Source: Syntrophomonadaceae bacterium (GTDB taxonomy: Bacteria; Bacillota; Dethiobacteria; DTU022). From it: 33,034 bases of DNA. Below, piece by piece: positions 8,653-19,194 of the stretch (position 1 is its first letter; each line of letters opens with the position of its first letter). The stretch covers positions 1 through 33,034 of the forward strand of contig SKXC01000030.1 of the NCBI GenBank assembly GCA_007128625.1, given 5' to 3'. The notes under the pieces were generated by a model. That model ran no database searches and was not told the origin of the DNA. It saw only the letters and a program-made list of their open reading frames with translations. The position numbers and the translations under genes were made by a program.

Positions 8653-10773
8653 ATGAAATCATACACCATGGAATTTCAAGGTAGAACAATGACCATGGAA
8701 ACAGGCCGTTTAGCTAAGCAGGCCAGCGGAGCTGTAATGGTCCGCTACGGCGATACAGTTGTTCTGGTTACTGCAACTGTTTCCGACGAGCCGCGTGAAG
8801 GAGTAGATTTTTTCCCTTTAACGGTAGATTATGAAGAAAGACTTTATGCGGTAGGTAGAATCCCCGGCGGTTTTATTAAAAGAGAGGGTAGGCCCACGGA
8901 AAGAGCGATCCTGGGCTGTCGTTTAACCGACCGATCACTGCGTCCACTATTTCCCAAGGGATTTCGAAATTCAGTCCATATTGTGAGCACGGTGCTTTCC
9001 ATGGATCAAAACTGCCCGCCTGAACCGCTTTCTATAATCGGGGCCTCGGCAGCGCTTTCTATTTCAAAGATACCGTTTGATGGACCGGTCGCTGCCGTAA
9101 TTGTCGGCCTGGTTGATGGGCAACCGGTAATTAACCCAGACCAGGAACAGTTGCAAAATACCAAACTGCACTTAATGCTGGCTGGAACCAGAGAAGCAGT
9201 GATGATGGTAGAAGCAGGTGCACAGGAAATAAGTAAGGAAGATGTTTTAAAGTGTATAGAGGCAGGCCACGAAGGTATTAAAGAAATAATTGCTCAGCAG
9301 GATCAATTGATTGAAGACTATGGTTGTGAAAAGATGACCGTTGCTGAACAGGAATTACCTGCTGAACTCGTTGAAAAAACTGAACCGGTAATTAAAAAAG
9401 GTATTACAGATGCCCTGCAAATTTCCGATAAAAAAGAACGGGAAGACCGGCTTGCTGCTTTTAAAAAGGATATTATGGAGAAATATTTTGAGGAATATCC
9501 GGAAAACCAGGCCGAGCTGAGTAAAATATTTGAAAACGTTTTAAAAGAAACCCTGCGGGATCTGGTTATTAATAAAAATATAAGAGCCGATGGACGTAAA
9601 CCCCAGGAGATTCGTCCAATAAACTGTGAAATATCATTTCTTCCCAGGACTCACGGTTCAGCAATTTTTACCCGGGGACAAACCCAGGTGCTCAGCATAT
9701 GTACTCTTTCTGCTTTAAGAGATATGCAGATGCTTGATGGTTTAGGTTTGGAAGAATCAAAACGATTTATGCACCATTATAATTTTCCGCCGTACAGTGT
9801 CGGAGAAACGGGTTTTATGCGCGGCCCGGGTCGCCGGGAAATCGGTCACGGAGCCTTAGCTGAAAGGGCCCTGGAGCCGGTTGTACCTTCCGAAGATGAG
9901 TTTCCTTATACAATTCGACTGGTTTCAGAAGTGCTTGAATCAAACGGATCCACCTCAATGGGTAGTGTTTGCTCTTCTTCACTTTCCATGATGGATACAG
10001 GTGTGCCTTTAAAAAGACCGGTTAGCGGTATTGCCATGGGTCTGATCAAAGAAGATAATGACGTGGTTATTTTGTCTGATATCCAGGGAGTTGAAGACTT
10101 CCTGGGCGATATGGATTTTAAAGTGGCCGGAACAGAGGTGGGTATTACCGCCCTGCAAATGGATATTAAGATTAAAGGGTTGTCCCGGGAGATTCTTGAA
10201 AAAGCCCTGAACGAGGCTGATGTAGGCTATAAATATATCCTGAGTGTTATGAATGAAAGTATCAGTGAACCCCGACCTGAATTGTCACCTAACGCACCGC
10301 GTATGATCAAGATGCAAATTTCGGTCGACAAGATCAGGGACGTAATCGGCCCGGGTGGAAAGATGATCAATAAGATCATTGCCGATACAGGAGTTGGTAT
10401 TGATATAGAACCTGATGGAAGAGTTTTTATTGCAGCAGTAGATCCTGAGGGTGGTAAAAAAGCGAAGGAAATGATAGAGACCCTGGTCAAGGAAGTGGAA
10501 CCTGGTGAAGTTTATACAGGGAAAGTGACCAGGATTGAACGCTACGGGGCATTTGTGGAGGTGCTTCCCGGTAAAGAAGGCCTTTTGCATATCTCACATC
10601 TTGATCACCGGCGGGTTGATAAAACTGAAGATGTAGTCAACCTGGGTGATGAAATAGAGGTTAAAGTGCTTGATATCGATGACAGGGGAAGAATAGATCT
10701 TTCCAGAAAAGCATTATTAAAAAAACCACCGGGATATAAAGACGGTGGCAAGCCATATGACAAGCGGAAATAA
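8653..10773 (+). CDS. pnp: Polyribonucleotide nucleotidyltransferase (PNPase)
   Basis: Two RNase PH domains, KH domain ([14 protein letters not shown]), S1 domain ([33 protein letters not shown]). Confidence 0.98.
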   Translation: MKSYTMEFQGRTMTMETGRLAKQASGAVMVRYGDTVVLVTATVSDEPREGVDFFPLTVDYEERLYAVGRIPGGFIKREGRPTERAILGCRLTDRSLRPLFPKGFRNSVHIVSTVLSMDQNCPPEPLSIIGASAALSISKIPFDGPVAAVIVGLVDGQPVINPDQEQLQNTKLHLMLAGTREAVMMVEAGAQEISKEDVLKCIEAGHEGIKEIIAQQDQLIEDYGCEKMTVAEQELPAELVEKTEPVIKKGITDALQISDKKEREDRLAAFKKDIMEKYFEEYPENQAELSKIFENVLKETLRDLVINKNIRADGRKPQEIRPINCEISFLPRTHGSAIFTRGQTQVLSICTLSALRDMQMLDGLGLEESKRFMHHYNFPPYSVGETGFMRGPGRREIGHGALAERALEPVVPSEDEFPYTIRLVSEVLESNGSTSMGSVCSSSLSMMDTGVPLKRPVSGIAMGLIKEDNDVVILSDIQGVEDFLGDMDFKVAGTEVGITALQMDIKIKGLSREILEKALNEADVGYKYILSVMNESISEPRPELSPNAPRMIKMQISVDKIRDVIGPGGKMINKIIADTGVGIDIEPDGRVFIAAVDPEGGKKAKEMIETLVKEVEPGEVYTGKVTRIERYGAFVEVLPGKEGLLHISHLDHRRVDKTEDVVNLGDEIEVKVLDIDDRGRIDLSRKALLKKPPGYKDGGKPYDKRK

Positions 10774-10777
10774 CTCT

Positions 10778-10818
10778 ACTAACTAAAACCCTTTTGTGCA
10801 GGGTTTTTAGTTAGTTTT
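10778..10818 (+). terminator. Intrinsic terminator after pnp
   Basis: CTAACTAAAACCC-loop-GGGTTTTTAGTTAG followed by TTTT. Confidence 0.75.
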
Positions 10819-10910
10819 GAATTCCGGCTTATTTCATCACTCGAATAGTTCTCCATATATGCCGGCAGATATCCTTTTATTCTAAACGAATAAAGCAGTA
10901 TAGAAGGAAA

Positions 10911-11387
10911 TTGAAAGGAATAAATACTTTGGTTCAGAAAACGGTAACATTACCGGTAAAATTAGCTGATCATGCAAAGGATATTCCCTTACCCCGCTAT
11001 ATGACTGCCGGTTCATCCGGCATGGATTTATATGCTGCTGTTGAAGATGATAGAACAGTTATGCCCAATGAAATCGTCATAATACCTTCAGGCCTGCTTG
11101 TTGCGGTACCACCCGGATATGAGCTGCAAATCCGGCCTCGCAGTGGCCTGGCCGCTAAAAATGGTATAGGTATTCTTAATTCTCCGGGAACAATTGATTC
11201 TGATTACAGGGGAGAAATCAAGGTAATTTTGATCAACTTGGGCCGAAAACCTTTTTTAATTAAACGCCTTGACCGCATCGCCCAGATGGTTCTTTGTCCG
11301 GTATCCCGGGCAGCAATCATAGAAGCTTCTGAATTGAACATAACTGATCGCGCAAATGGCGGTTTCGGCCATACCGGAGAACATTGA
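10911..11387 (+). CDS. dut: dUTP diphosphatase
   Basis: MTAGSSGMDLYA, RPRSGLAAKNGIGILNSPGTIDSDYRGE, NGGFGHTGEH motifs; TTG start. Confidence 0.94.
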   Translation: MKGINTLVQKTVTLPVKLADHAKDIPLPRYMTAGSSGMDLYAAVEDDRTVMPNEIVIIPSGLLVAVPPGYELQIRPRSGLAAKNGIGILNSPGTIDSDYRGEIKVILINLGRKPFLIKRLDRIAQMVLCPVSRAAIIEASELNITDRANGGFGHTGEH

Positions 11388-11444
11388 TGGCTATCTTTAA
11401 ATGTAGTAATATCTTATAATTAAAAATAACGATGGAGGTTTATT

Positions 11445-13145
11445 TTGTCTAGAAAGAATAGAAAAAGTAACAATTTACAGCTGATTCCGTTAGGCGGAGT
11501 CGGTGAAATAGGGAAAAATATGTTTATTCTTAAGTATGGCCGTGAATGCATTGTTATGGATGCCGGGTTGAAGTTTCCTGACGAAGCCATGCTGGGTGTA
11601 GATATTGTTATCCCTGATATATCATTCCTGTTGGAAAATGATCTAAAAATTTTAGGAATTGTCCTTACCCATGGACATGAAGATCATATTGGAGCAATGC
11701 CTTATATAATCGAGGAATTAAAGGCACCTATATACGGAACAAGATTAACCCTGGGATTATTGAAAGCAAAATTTATGGAACATCCGGTTAATAGTATTCA
11801 ATTAAACGAAATTAACCCTGATCAAAAGTTGGTTTTATCCGAAAATTTTAAGCTATCTTTTTTCCGGACTAATCACAGCATTCCGGACTCAGTGGGTATT
11901 GCAGTCGAAACACCGGTCGGTACAATTGTTTATACCAGTGATTTTAAATTTGACCAGACTCCCGTAGACGGTAAGATTACGGATTATTACAAACTGGCTG
12001 AACTGGGCAGAAATGGAGTTGTTGCCGCATTAATTGATTCCACAAATGCCGATCGACCGGGCTATACTTTTTCAGAGAAAGAGGTAGGGGAAAGTATAAA
12101 TGAAATTTTTCGCCTATCGAAAAGCCGGATTATCCTGGCTACTTTTGCTTCAAATATTCACCGGATCCAACAGGTAGTAGATGCTGCTGTTCGCTACGAG
12201 CGGAAAGTCTGTGTGGTGGGCCGAAGTATCGTAAACTCGGTTGATATTTCCACTGAACTGGGTTATTTAAATATACCCAACGGGGTTCTTGTCGATCCGG
12301 ATAAGGTTAGTGATATGCCCCCCGATAAGATAGCTTTAATTACGACCGGCAGCCAGGGAGAACCGATGTCAGCTTTAACCAGGATATCTCAATCTGAGCA
12401 TCGTCAGGTAGGGATAAAACCGGGCGATACAGTAATTATTGCAGCTAATCCGATACCCGGCAATGAAAAACTGGTTGCCCGAACGGTCAATAATCTTTAC
12501 CAGTTGAAAGCAAAAGTTATTTATCAGCCTGTATCCGGTGTTCATGTGTCCGGACATGGAAGCGAAGAAGAAATTAAGATGATGCTTAATCTATTGCGCC
12601 CGGAACACATAATTCCGGTTCATGGTGAATACAGGCAGCAGGCAAACTGTTCAATCATCGCCCAAAAGCTGGGCATATCTGAAGATAAAGTATTTATGGC
12701 CAAACCCGGTAATGTTATGGAATTTAATGACGGAAAAGGACGTATGGCTGGATCAGTTGCAGCCGGAAGAGTTTTAGTCGATGGTTTTGGGGTTGGCGAT
12801 GTTGGCGAAGTTGTCATTCGTGACCGGCAGATGTTATCGGAAGATGGTATTGTGATTATAATCTTGGTTATGGATCCGGAAAAAAATACAGTTATTTCCG
12901 GGCCGGAAATAATAACCCGTGGTTTTGTTTATGTTCGGGAATCGGTAGACTTAATTGAAGGGGCAAAAAGCGAATTATTAAAAATAACTGAAGATATTAA
13001 CCAGAAAAAATTGACTGAATGGAATAAAATTAAATCAAAGGTCAGGGATGTCGCTTCTTCATATTTTTATGAACATACTGGACGAAAACCAATGATTATG
13101 CCAATAATTATCGACATCCCAACCGGTAATGCTAAAAAACAGTAA
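11445..13145 (+). CDS. rnjA: Ribonuclease J
   Basis: Metallo-beta-lactamase/beta-CASP motifs LTHGHEDHIGAMPY, PVSGVHVSGHGS, PEHIIPVHGEYRQ; TTG start. Confidence 0.95.
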   Translation: MSRKNRKSNNLQLIPLGGVGEIGKNMFILKYGRECIVMDAGLKFPDEAMLGVDIVIPDISFLLENDLKILGIVLTHGHEDHIGAMPYIIEELKAPIYGTRLTLGLLKAKFMEHPVNSIQLNEINPDQKLVLSENFKLSFFRTNHSIPDSVGIAVETPVGTIVYTSDFKFDQTPVDGKITDYYKLAELGRNGVVAALIDSTNADRPGYTFSEKEVGESINEIFRLSKSRIILATFASNIHRIQQVVDAAVRYERKVCVVGRSIVNSVDISTELGYLNIPNGVLVDPDKVSDMPPDKIALITTGSQGEPMSALTRISQSEHRQVGIKPGDTVIIAANPIPGNEKLVARTVNNLYQLKAKVIYQPVSGVHVSGHGSEEEIKMMLNLLRPEHIIPVHGEYRQQANCSIIAQKLGISEDKVFMAKPGNVMEFNDGKGRMAGSVAAGRVLVDGFGVGDVGEVVIRDRQMLSEDGIVIIILVMDPEKNTVISGPEIITRGFVYVRESVDLIEGAKSELLKITEDINQKKLTEWNKIKSKVRDVASSYFYEHTGRKPMIMPIIIDIPTGNAKKQ

Positions 13146-13208
13146 TTAAATGCCGGGTTTAAATATTTTAAGGTTATTAGTTACTTGAATTTATAAGGAG
13201 GGAATAAT

Positions 13209-14303
13209 TTGAAAACGACCTTAAGCGTTATCAAGGCGGATATTGGAAGCATAGCAGGGCATATCAGGCCAAGCGAAGCATTAATCGAATCGGTAAGGGA
13301 TTGCATTGATCGCCAGTTAGGTAAGTTGATTACTGATTACTATGTTGGCAGTACCGGTGACGATGTAGCAATCTTATTTTGTCACCAGCACGGTACCGGA
13401 AACAGTGATTTACATCAACTGGCCTGGGATGCTTTTATATGCGGGACAGAAAAAGCAAAAGAACAGGGCCTGTACGGAGCAGGGCAGGACCTCCTGGCGG
13501 ATGCTTTTTCCGGCAATGTCAAAGGACTCGGACCGGCTGTAGCAGAGATGGAAATTGAAGAACGTCAGGCCGAACCTTTTTTACTATTTACAGCTGATAA
13601 AACCGATCCCGGGGCCTATAACCTCCCTTTATACTTAAGTTTTGCCGACCCGATGCACTGCTCCGGACTGGTGCTTTCTCCTAAAATCAGCCAGGGTTTT
13701 AAATTTGTTATTCTTGATGCTGCTCATGTGGAGGAAGACAGACTTATAGAACTGAATACTCCGGAAGATACATATGACATTGCAGCACTTTTACGGGATA
13801 ATGAACGTTTTGTTGTATCAGCAATTTATTCAAGAGCTACAGGTGCTCAGGCTACTGCTGCCAGCACCACCCGGTTGCACAATATTGCCGGTAAGTATAC
13901 CGGTAAAGATGATCCGGTTCTTTTGGCACGCTGCCAGGGTGATTTTCCGGCCACAGGGGAGATCCTTTCGCCTTATAGTATAGGTCACTATGTAGCCGGT
14001 TTTATGCGTGGCAGTCATACCGGCCCCTTAATGCCGGCTAAAATGGGCTGTACTATCTCATTTTTCGACGGTCCGCCGGTAGTCAGTGCGGTTGGATTTT
14101 GTGTGCACAACGGTAAGTTGACAGAACCTGTTGACTGCTTTGATCATCCTTACTGGGATTATATCAGGGATAAAGTTTCCCGGAAGGCAAGCGATATCAG
14201 AGAGCAGGGCTTTTCAGGACCAGCAATGCTTCATTATTCTGAACTGGAATATGGAGGTATTGTTGAAACCATGAAAAAACTGGACAAGAAATTTTCCTGC
14301 TAA
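13209..14303 (+). CDS. Class V fructose-1,6-bisphosphate aldolase/phosphatase
   Basis: MKTTLSVIKADIGSIAGHIRPSEAL, GSTGDDVAILFCHQHG, GQDLLADAFSGNVKGLGPAVAEME, ADKTDPGAYNLPLYLSFADPMHCSGLVLSP; TTG start. Confidence 0.88.
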   Translation: MKTTLSVIKADIGSIAGHIRPSEALIESVRDCIDRQLGKLITDYYVGSTGDDVAILFCHQHGTGNSDLHQLAWDAFICGTEKAKEQGLYGAGQDLLADAFSGNVKGLGPAVAEMEIEERQAEPFLLFTADKTDPGAYNLPLYLSFADPMHCSGLVLSPKISQGFKFVILDAAHVEEDRLIELNTPEDTYDIAALLRDNERFVVSAIYSRATGAQATAASTTRLHNIAGKYTGKDDPVLLARCQGDFPATGEILSPYSIGHYVAGFMRGSHTGPLMPAKMGCTISFFDGPPVVSAVGFCVHNGKLTEPVDCFDHPYWDYIRDKVSRKASDIREQGFSGPAMLHYSELEYGGIVETMKKLDKKFSC

Positions 14304-14331
14304 CTTCACTTTTACAAATATTTAAATCTTT

Positions 14332-14360
14332 GTGGGGTTGCCTGGTTCGGGCAGCCCCAC
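14332..14360 (+). terminator. Strong stem-loop after the FBP gene, without U-tract
   Basis: GTGGGGTTGCC-TGGTTCG-GGCAGCCCCAC, 11-bp stem with one G-U, followed by TAAATAATAG. Confidence 0.5.
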
Positions 14361-14422
14361 TAAATAATAGGCTTAATTAATTAGACGGATTTAAACTAAT
14401 TATGTGAAAGGAAGAAAACTTA

Positions 14423-15307
14423 TTGAAACGCTACAAGTTTATAGCCAATCCTATTGCCGGTGGTGGAAAAGCAAAAGCTTTAATTCCAAAAGTTGAGAAA
14501 TATTTCCGGGATGCAGGTGCTGAATTCGATATTTATTGGACTAAAAAAGCCGGAGATGGTATCGAAGCTGCCTATAAGGCTGCAAACGAAGGATTTGATT
14601 TCATTGTCGCAGCCGGTGGAGATGGCACGGTCAACGAAGTGTTAAATGGAATTGTCGGCACTAAATCAATATTGGGAGCAATTCATGCTGGTAAGGGTAA
14701 CGATTTTGCAACTGCTGTCAATATGCCCCCTGACATTGAGTTATCCTGTATGGCATTAATTAAAGGAAAAACCAGGGCCATTGACCTGGGGAAAGTACTG
14801 GATCGGTATTTTATTAATACAGTCGGAGTTGGCTTTGATGCAGCGGTAGCTTTAAGAGTTAACCGCGGGGTTAGACCTTTCAAAGGAGTTTCTGCTTATA
14901 TTTATGCTTTCCTTGAAACACTTATGTCTTATCAGGTAGTTGAGATGGAAATCGAAATGGGAAATAGCACTCTTAAATTGACCCCTTTACTGGTTGCCGT
15001 GGGAATCGGCCAGGCTTACGGTGGCGGGATGAAAATTGTTCCCGATGCAATACAGGATGACGGCCTTTTCGATGTTTGCGTGTTTAATGTTATGAACAAA
15101 TTGAGCCTGGTGTATCATTTCCCAAAAGTATTTAGCGGAAAGCTCAAAAATATTGAGCAGGCAGCGATGTACCGGACTCCGGAAATCAAGTTGAACTTAA
15201 GCGAAACCCGCCCCCTGCATATGGAAGGGGAAATACTATTTGGTGATCATATGCACTTTACCATTCAGCAAAAAGGTATGACCGTGATAACCGGAAACGA
15301 TAATTAA
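14423..15307 (+). CDS. Diacylglycerol kinase family lipid kinase (YegS/DgkB-like)
   Basis: FIANPIAGGGKA, AAGGDGTVNEVLNGI, GAIHAGKGNDFAT motifs; TTG start. Confidence 0.9.
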   Translation: MKRYKFIANPIAGGGKAKALIPKVEKYFRDAGAEFDIYWTKKAGDGIEAAYKAANEGFDFIVAAGGDGTVNEVLNGIVGTKSILGAIHAGKGNDFATAVNMPPDIELSCMALIKGKTRAIDLGKVLDRYFINTVGVGFDAAVALRVNRGVRPFKGVSAYIYAFLETLMSYQVVEMEIEMGNSTLKLTPLLVAVGIGQAYGGGMKIVPDAIQDDGLFDVCVFNVMNKLSLVYHFPKVFSGKLKNIEQAAMYRTPEIKLNLSETRPLHMEGEILFGDHMHFTIQQKGMTVITGNDN

Positions 15308-15351
15308 GTGTATCAATGCCCCCGTCGTATCATTTTGGCACCGCCGTAACT

Positions 15352-15379
15352 TTACTTTCTTGAACAAGTGTTTTATAAT
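15352..15379 (+). promoter_or_regulatory. Weak candidate SigA promoter upstream of ftsK
   Basis: TTACTT, 16-nt spacer, TATAAT (15374-15379). Confidence 0.3.
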
Positions 15380-15412
15380 GCTCAATATAATTAACAGGGT
15401 GGATTGTTATTT

Positions 15413-17719
15413 TTGGCTAAAAGGAAAAAAAATAGTTCAAAAAATGAGATGAGAAACCAGGTTAAGGGTATCCTTATTGTGGCTTTGGCCTTTTTTTGCT
15501 ATGTTGGCCTGACCCAGGCCGGACAAACCGGAGGTTTGGGTTTGTTTATTAACAATATACTCCGGATACTGGCCGGTGAAACTGCTGTTGTTGTCCCTAT
15601 TTTCATTGGATTACTGGGTTTGCGTTTTATTTTACCCGGAGAAAAGTTTAATTTAAAATCAAGGATGCTTGGCCTGTTAATACTTTCGATTTTGGTCATG
15701 ATTTGGATTCATCTGCAATTAATGACAGATAGAATGCCTCAGTTGGCCGCGAATAATATTTTTTTTGAAAGTATTAAAATTGGCCTGGATAAAGAGGGTG
15801 GAGGATTTGTCGGAGCTGTTTTTGCCGCCGGCTTGTTTTTTTCTATTGGTTTAACCGGCAGTCGGATTCTTCTTGCAGCTTTAGCCCTTATTTCTGCCCT
15901 GCTGGTTTTAAACATCTCGGTTAGAAGTCTTTTCAGTTTACTACTGCTTTTTTTGGAACAAATAATCTATTTAATAAAAAACCTGGGACAGTTTCTTATT
16001 AATATGACCCGAAAAGTTATCAATGGATTCCAGGTCAAATTAAGGACGGCCGGTGAAAAAAAGAAAAATGCAGCGGTTTTAAAAACAAGTAATCAGGTAA
16101 ATAATATTCCTGGAGATGGTATTCCCAAAATTGAAGACTGGAGTGAGGCTCAAGAAAAAGAAACCGGCTTGCGTTCCTTTGATTATCAAGGTGAAAGAGC
16201 GCCAATTATAGTCGATCCGGAAAACAAGAAAGAACAGTCTTTAGAATTACCGGTCGTGACCGGTAAAAGCAGTTTTTTATCTGACTATCTACTGCCAACT
16301 CCGGATCTTTTAACATTACCCGGTCCTAATGGCGATCAACAACTGAAAAACAGCAGGGAAAGGGCCAAAAAGCTGGAAAGCACCCTGCAAAATTTTGGTG
16401 TAAAGGCAAAAGTAACTCATGTGCAGTCAGGACCAACAGTAACCCGTTTTGAAGTACAGCCGGAAGCCGGGGTTAAGGTTAGCAAAATAATCAGCCTGTC
16501 AGATGATTTAGCCCTCAACCTGGCCGCACCACTGGTCAGGATTGAAGCGCCTATTCCCGGCAAAGCGGCCCTGGGTATAGAAGTTCCCAATACAATAATA
16601 TCTCTTGTTCATTTACGAGAAGTTATCGAAGAAAAAGCTTTTAAGAGCAGCTCTTCTCCGCTGACGATCGGTTTGGGTAAGGATATTACCGGGGTACCGG
16701 TTATCGCTGATCTGGCAAATATGCCGCATTTATTAATTGCCGGTGCAACCGGAGCCGGTAAAAGTGTCTGCCTGAATTCACTGATTACCAGCATTCTATT
16801 TAAAGCAAATCCGGAACAACTGCGCTTTATGATGATTGATCCAAAAGTGGTTGAGTTAAGTGTTTATAACGGCATTCCACATCTGTTAATGCCAGTTCTC
16901 ACCGATCCGCGCAAAGCATCACTTGCCCTGCGGAAAATGGTAAAAGAGATGGGCAGGCGTTATGAATTATTTGCCAGTCTCGGCGTTCGTGATATCCGGA
17001 CGTACAGTGAAATGGCTGCCGGTAATCCAGAAATGGAGCATTTACCATATATTGTCATAATTATTGACGAACTGGCTGATTTAATGCATGTCTCGCCAGG
17101 AGAGGTAGAGGATGCTATTGCCCGGCTGGCCCAAATGTCAAGAGCGGCAGGTATTCACCTTATTGTAGCCACCCAGAGGCCTTCTGTAGATGTATTAACG
17201 GGAATAATTAAGGCCAATATAACCTCAAGAATCGCTTTTACCGTTTCATCACAATTTGATTCAAGAACTATTCTCGATATGGCCGGGGCCGAAAAACTGC
17301 TTGGTCGGGGGGATATGCTTTTTTACCCTGTGGGAGCAGTCAAGCCTTTCAGGGTACAGGGTGCATATATAAGTGAAGATGAAGTTAAAAAGATTACCGA
17401 CTTTATTAAAGAACAGGGTCTGACCGAACAGGAAAACGGCACTACCTTTCTGGAAACACCGGAAGAGGAAGTTGAAGAGGAAGAAATCGATGCTTTATTT
17501 TCTGAAGCGGCAGATCTTGTGGTCAGGACAGGACAGGCCTCTATATCATTGCTGCAAAGGCGTTTTCGTATTGGTTATACCAGGGCTGCACGCTTGATTG
17601 ATGACCTGGAAAGAAAAGGTATTGTTGGAGAGTTTGAAGGCAGTAAACCCAGGCAGATTTTGGTTACGGCAGAACAGGCCGCCAGGATTTGCGAAGAAAT
17701 CAATCGAGATTCTGAATAA
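15413..17719 (+). CDS. ftsK: DNA translocase FtsK/SpoIIIE
   Basis: N-terminal membrane helices; Walker A GATGAGKS; Walker B YIVIIIDELADLM; C-terminal gamma winged helix. TTG 15413 is better placed than the track start at 15404. Confidence 0.95.
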   Translation: MAKRKKNSSKNEMRNQVKGILIVALAFFCYVGLTQAGQTGGLGLFINNILRILAGETAVVVPIFIGLLGLRFILPGEKFNLKSRMLGLLILSILVMIWIHLQLMTDRMPQLAANNIFFESIKIGLDKEGGGFVGAVFAAGLFFSIGLTGSRILLAALALISALLVLNISVRSLFSLLLLFLEQIIYLIKNLGQFLINMTRKVINGFQVKLRTAGEKKKNAAVLKTSNQVNNIPGDGIPKIEDWSEAQEKETGLRSFDYQGERAPIIVDPENKKEQSLELPVVTGKSSFLSDYLLPTPDLLTLPGPNGDQQLKNSRERAKKLESTLQNFGVKAKVTHVQSGPTVTRFEVQPEAGVKVSKIISLSDDLALNLAAPLVRIEAPIPGKAALGIEVPNTIISLVHLREVIEEKAFKSSSSPLTIGLGKDITGVPVIADLANMPHLLIAGATGAGKSVCLNSLITSILFKANPEQLRFMMIDPKVVELSVYNGIPHLLMPVLTDPRKASLALRKMVKEMGRRYELFASLGVRDIRTYSEMAAGNPEMEHLPYIVIIIDELADLMHVSPGEVEDAIARLAQMSRAAGIHLIVATQRPSVDVLTGIIKANITSRIAFTVSSQFDSRTILDMAGAEKLLGRGDMLFYPVGAVKPFRVQGAYISEDEVKKITDFIKEQGLTEQENGTTFLETPEEEVEEEEIDALFSEAADLVVRTGQASISLLQRRFRIGYTRAARLIDDLERKGIVGEFEGSKPRQILVTAEQAARICEEINRDSE

Positions 17720-17792
17720 TGATTAATGCTGTTTTAAGGAGATAAGGCTGCTGAAATCATTAACGGAAAATCAGCATAATAATATTTTTGAT

Positions 17793-19163
17793 TTGAAAAA
17801 TAACTATCCGACAGGCCTTAAACTGGCAGCTGTCTCACTGGGTTGTTCAAAAAACAGGATTGATACAGAAGAAATACTTGGTTATCTTGCCCGAAAGGGT
17901 TTTATTATTACTGATCATTACCAGTCAGCAGATATTATTCTAATCAATACCTGCGCATTTATAGATCAGGCTCAGGAAGAATCGGTAAATACTATTCTTA
18001 AGATGGCCAAAACTACTGATCAAAATAGGCCCAAAATAGTTGCTGCCGGTTGTTTGGTCGAAGTGTTTGGTCATAAAATTATTCAGGATTTCAGGGAAGT
18101 AGATGGAGCTATTGGCGTCCATAGCTATTCAAACCTGGATCAGTTTATAAGAATGCTTTTCAGCGGCAAACGCACGGTGATCAAGAAGTCCCCTCCAAAC
18201 ATATATTGTTCGCTGTCACCCCGAATAATAACTGCTCCGGCACACAGTATTTCCGTCAAGATTGCCGAAGGCTGCAGTAACTGCTGTCATTACTGTTTAA
18301 TCCCTCGGATCAGGGGCCCCTATAGAAGCCGTGATCCGGAAGATATTATCACTGAAATCAAGGATTTACTGGATAAAGGTACTTCTGAAATAAATTTGAT
18401 AGCCCAGGATACAACTGCTTACGGCAGTGATCAATACCATTTGCCTAATTTAAGCGGGTTAATAAGAACTATATTGACCCTGGATCGGACATTCCGGCTG
18501 AGGATCATGTATACCTATCCTTCCAGGATTGATGACGAACTAATTGAACTTATTGCCTCTGAAAAAAGAGTTTGCAACTACCTGGATATCCCTATTCAGC
18601 ACACTAATGATCAAATGCTCAAACGAATGGGCAGATCATATAACCGTCAAGAGCTAACTATACTTTATAATAAACTGCACAGAAAGATCCCTGATCTGGC
18701 TTTACGAACCACATTGATGGTTGGCTATCCTGGAGAATCCAGTTCCTATTTCAGGGACTTAATCAGTTTCGTTGAAGACAATCCATTTGACAGTTTAGGC
18801 GCATTTACTTATTCACGCCAGGCAGGGACAATTGCGGGCAATTTAGATGGGCAGGTTAATAGCCGGGTTGCTAAAAAGCGTTATCGTGACCTGATGATGA
18901 GACAAAAACAGATAGCCCGTAAAATAAATGAAAAATATGTGGGAAGACATCTGAGCATACTTGTAGATGGAGCAAGCAAAACCGGTGCCAACTGGTATTA
19001 TGGTCGCACAGAATACCAGGCTCCTGAAGTAGACGGATTGGTTTATTTTCGTTCAACTGTACCTTTAAAACCAGGCTCATGGGTTTCAGCAAAGATTAAT
19101 GCTGTTACATCTTATAATTTATGGGCAGGGAACTCCACACTACTTAAATCATTTTCTGAATAA
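17793..19163 (+). CDS. rimO: Ribosomal protein S12 methylthiotransferase RimO
   Basis: VSLGCSKNRIDTEEILGYL, radical-SAM CSNCCHYC in EGCSNCCHYCLIPRIRGPYRSR, C-terminal TRAM domain. Start uncertain; in-frame CTGs at 17748/17751 have a better RBS. Confidence 0.92.
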   Translation: MKNNYPTGLKLAAVSLGCSKNRIDTEEILGYLARKGFIITDHYQSADIILINTCAFIDQAQEESVNTILKMAKTTDQNRPKIVAAGCLVEVFGHKIIQDFREVDGAIGVHSYSNLDQFIRMLFSGKRTVIKKSPPNIYCSLSPRIITAPAHSISVKIAEGCSNCCHYCLIPRIRGPYRSRDPEDIITEIKDLLDKGTSEINLIAQDTTAYGSDQYHLPNLSGLIRTILTLDRTFRLRIMYTYPSRIDDELIELIASEKRVCNYLDIPIQHTNDQMLKRMGRSYNRQELTILYNKLHRKIPDLALRTTLMVGYPGESSSYFRDLISFVEDNPFDSLGAFTYSRQAGTIAGNLDGQVNSRVAKKRYRDLMMRQKQIARKINEKYVGRHLSILVDGASKTGANWYYGRTEYQAPEVDGLVYFRSTVPLKPGSWVSAKINAVTSYNLWAGNSTLLKSFSE

Positions 19164-19194
19164 CTTAAAATATGACCTTTACGAGGTGAAGTTT

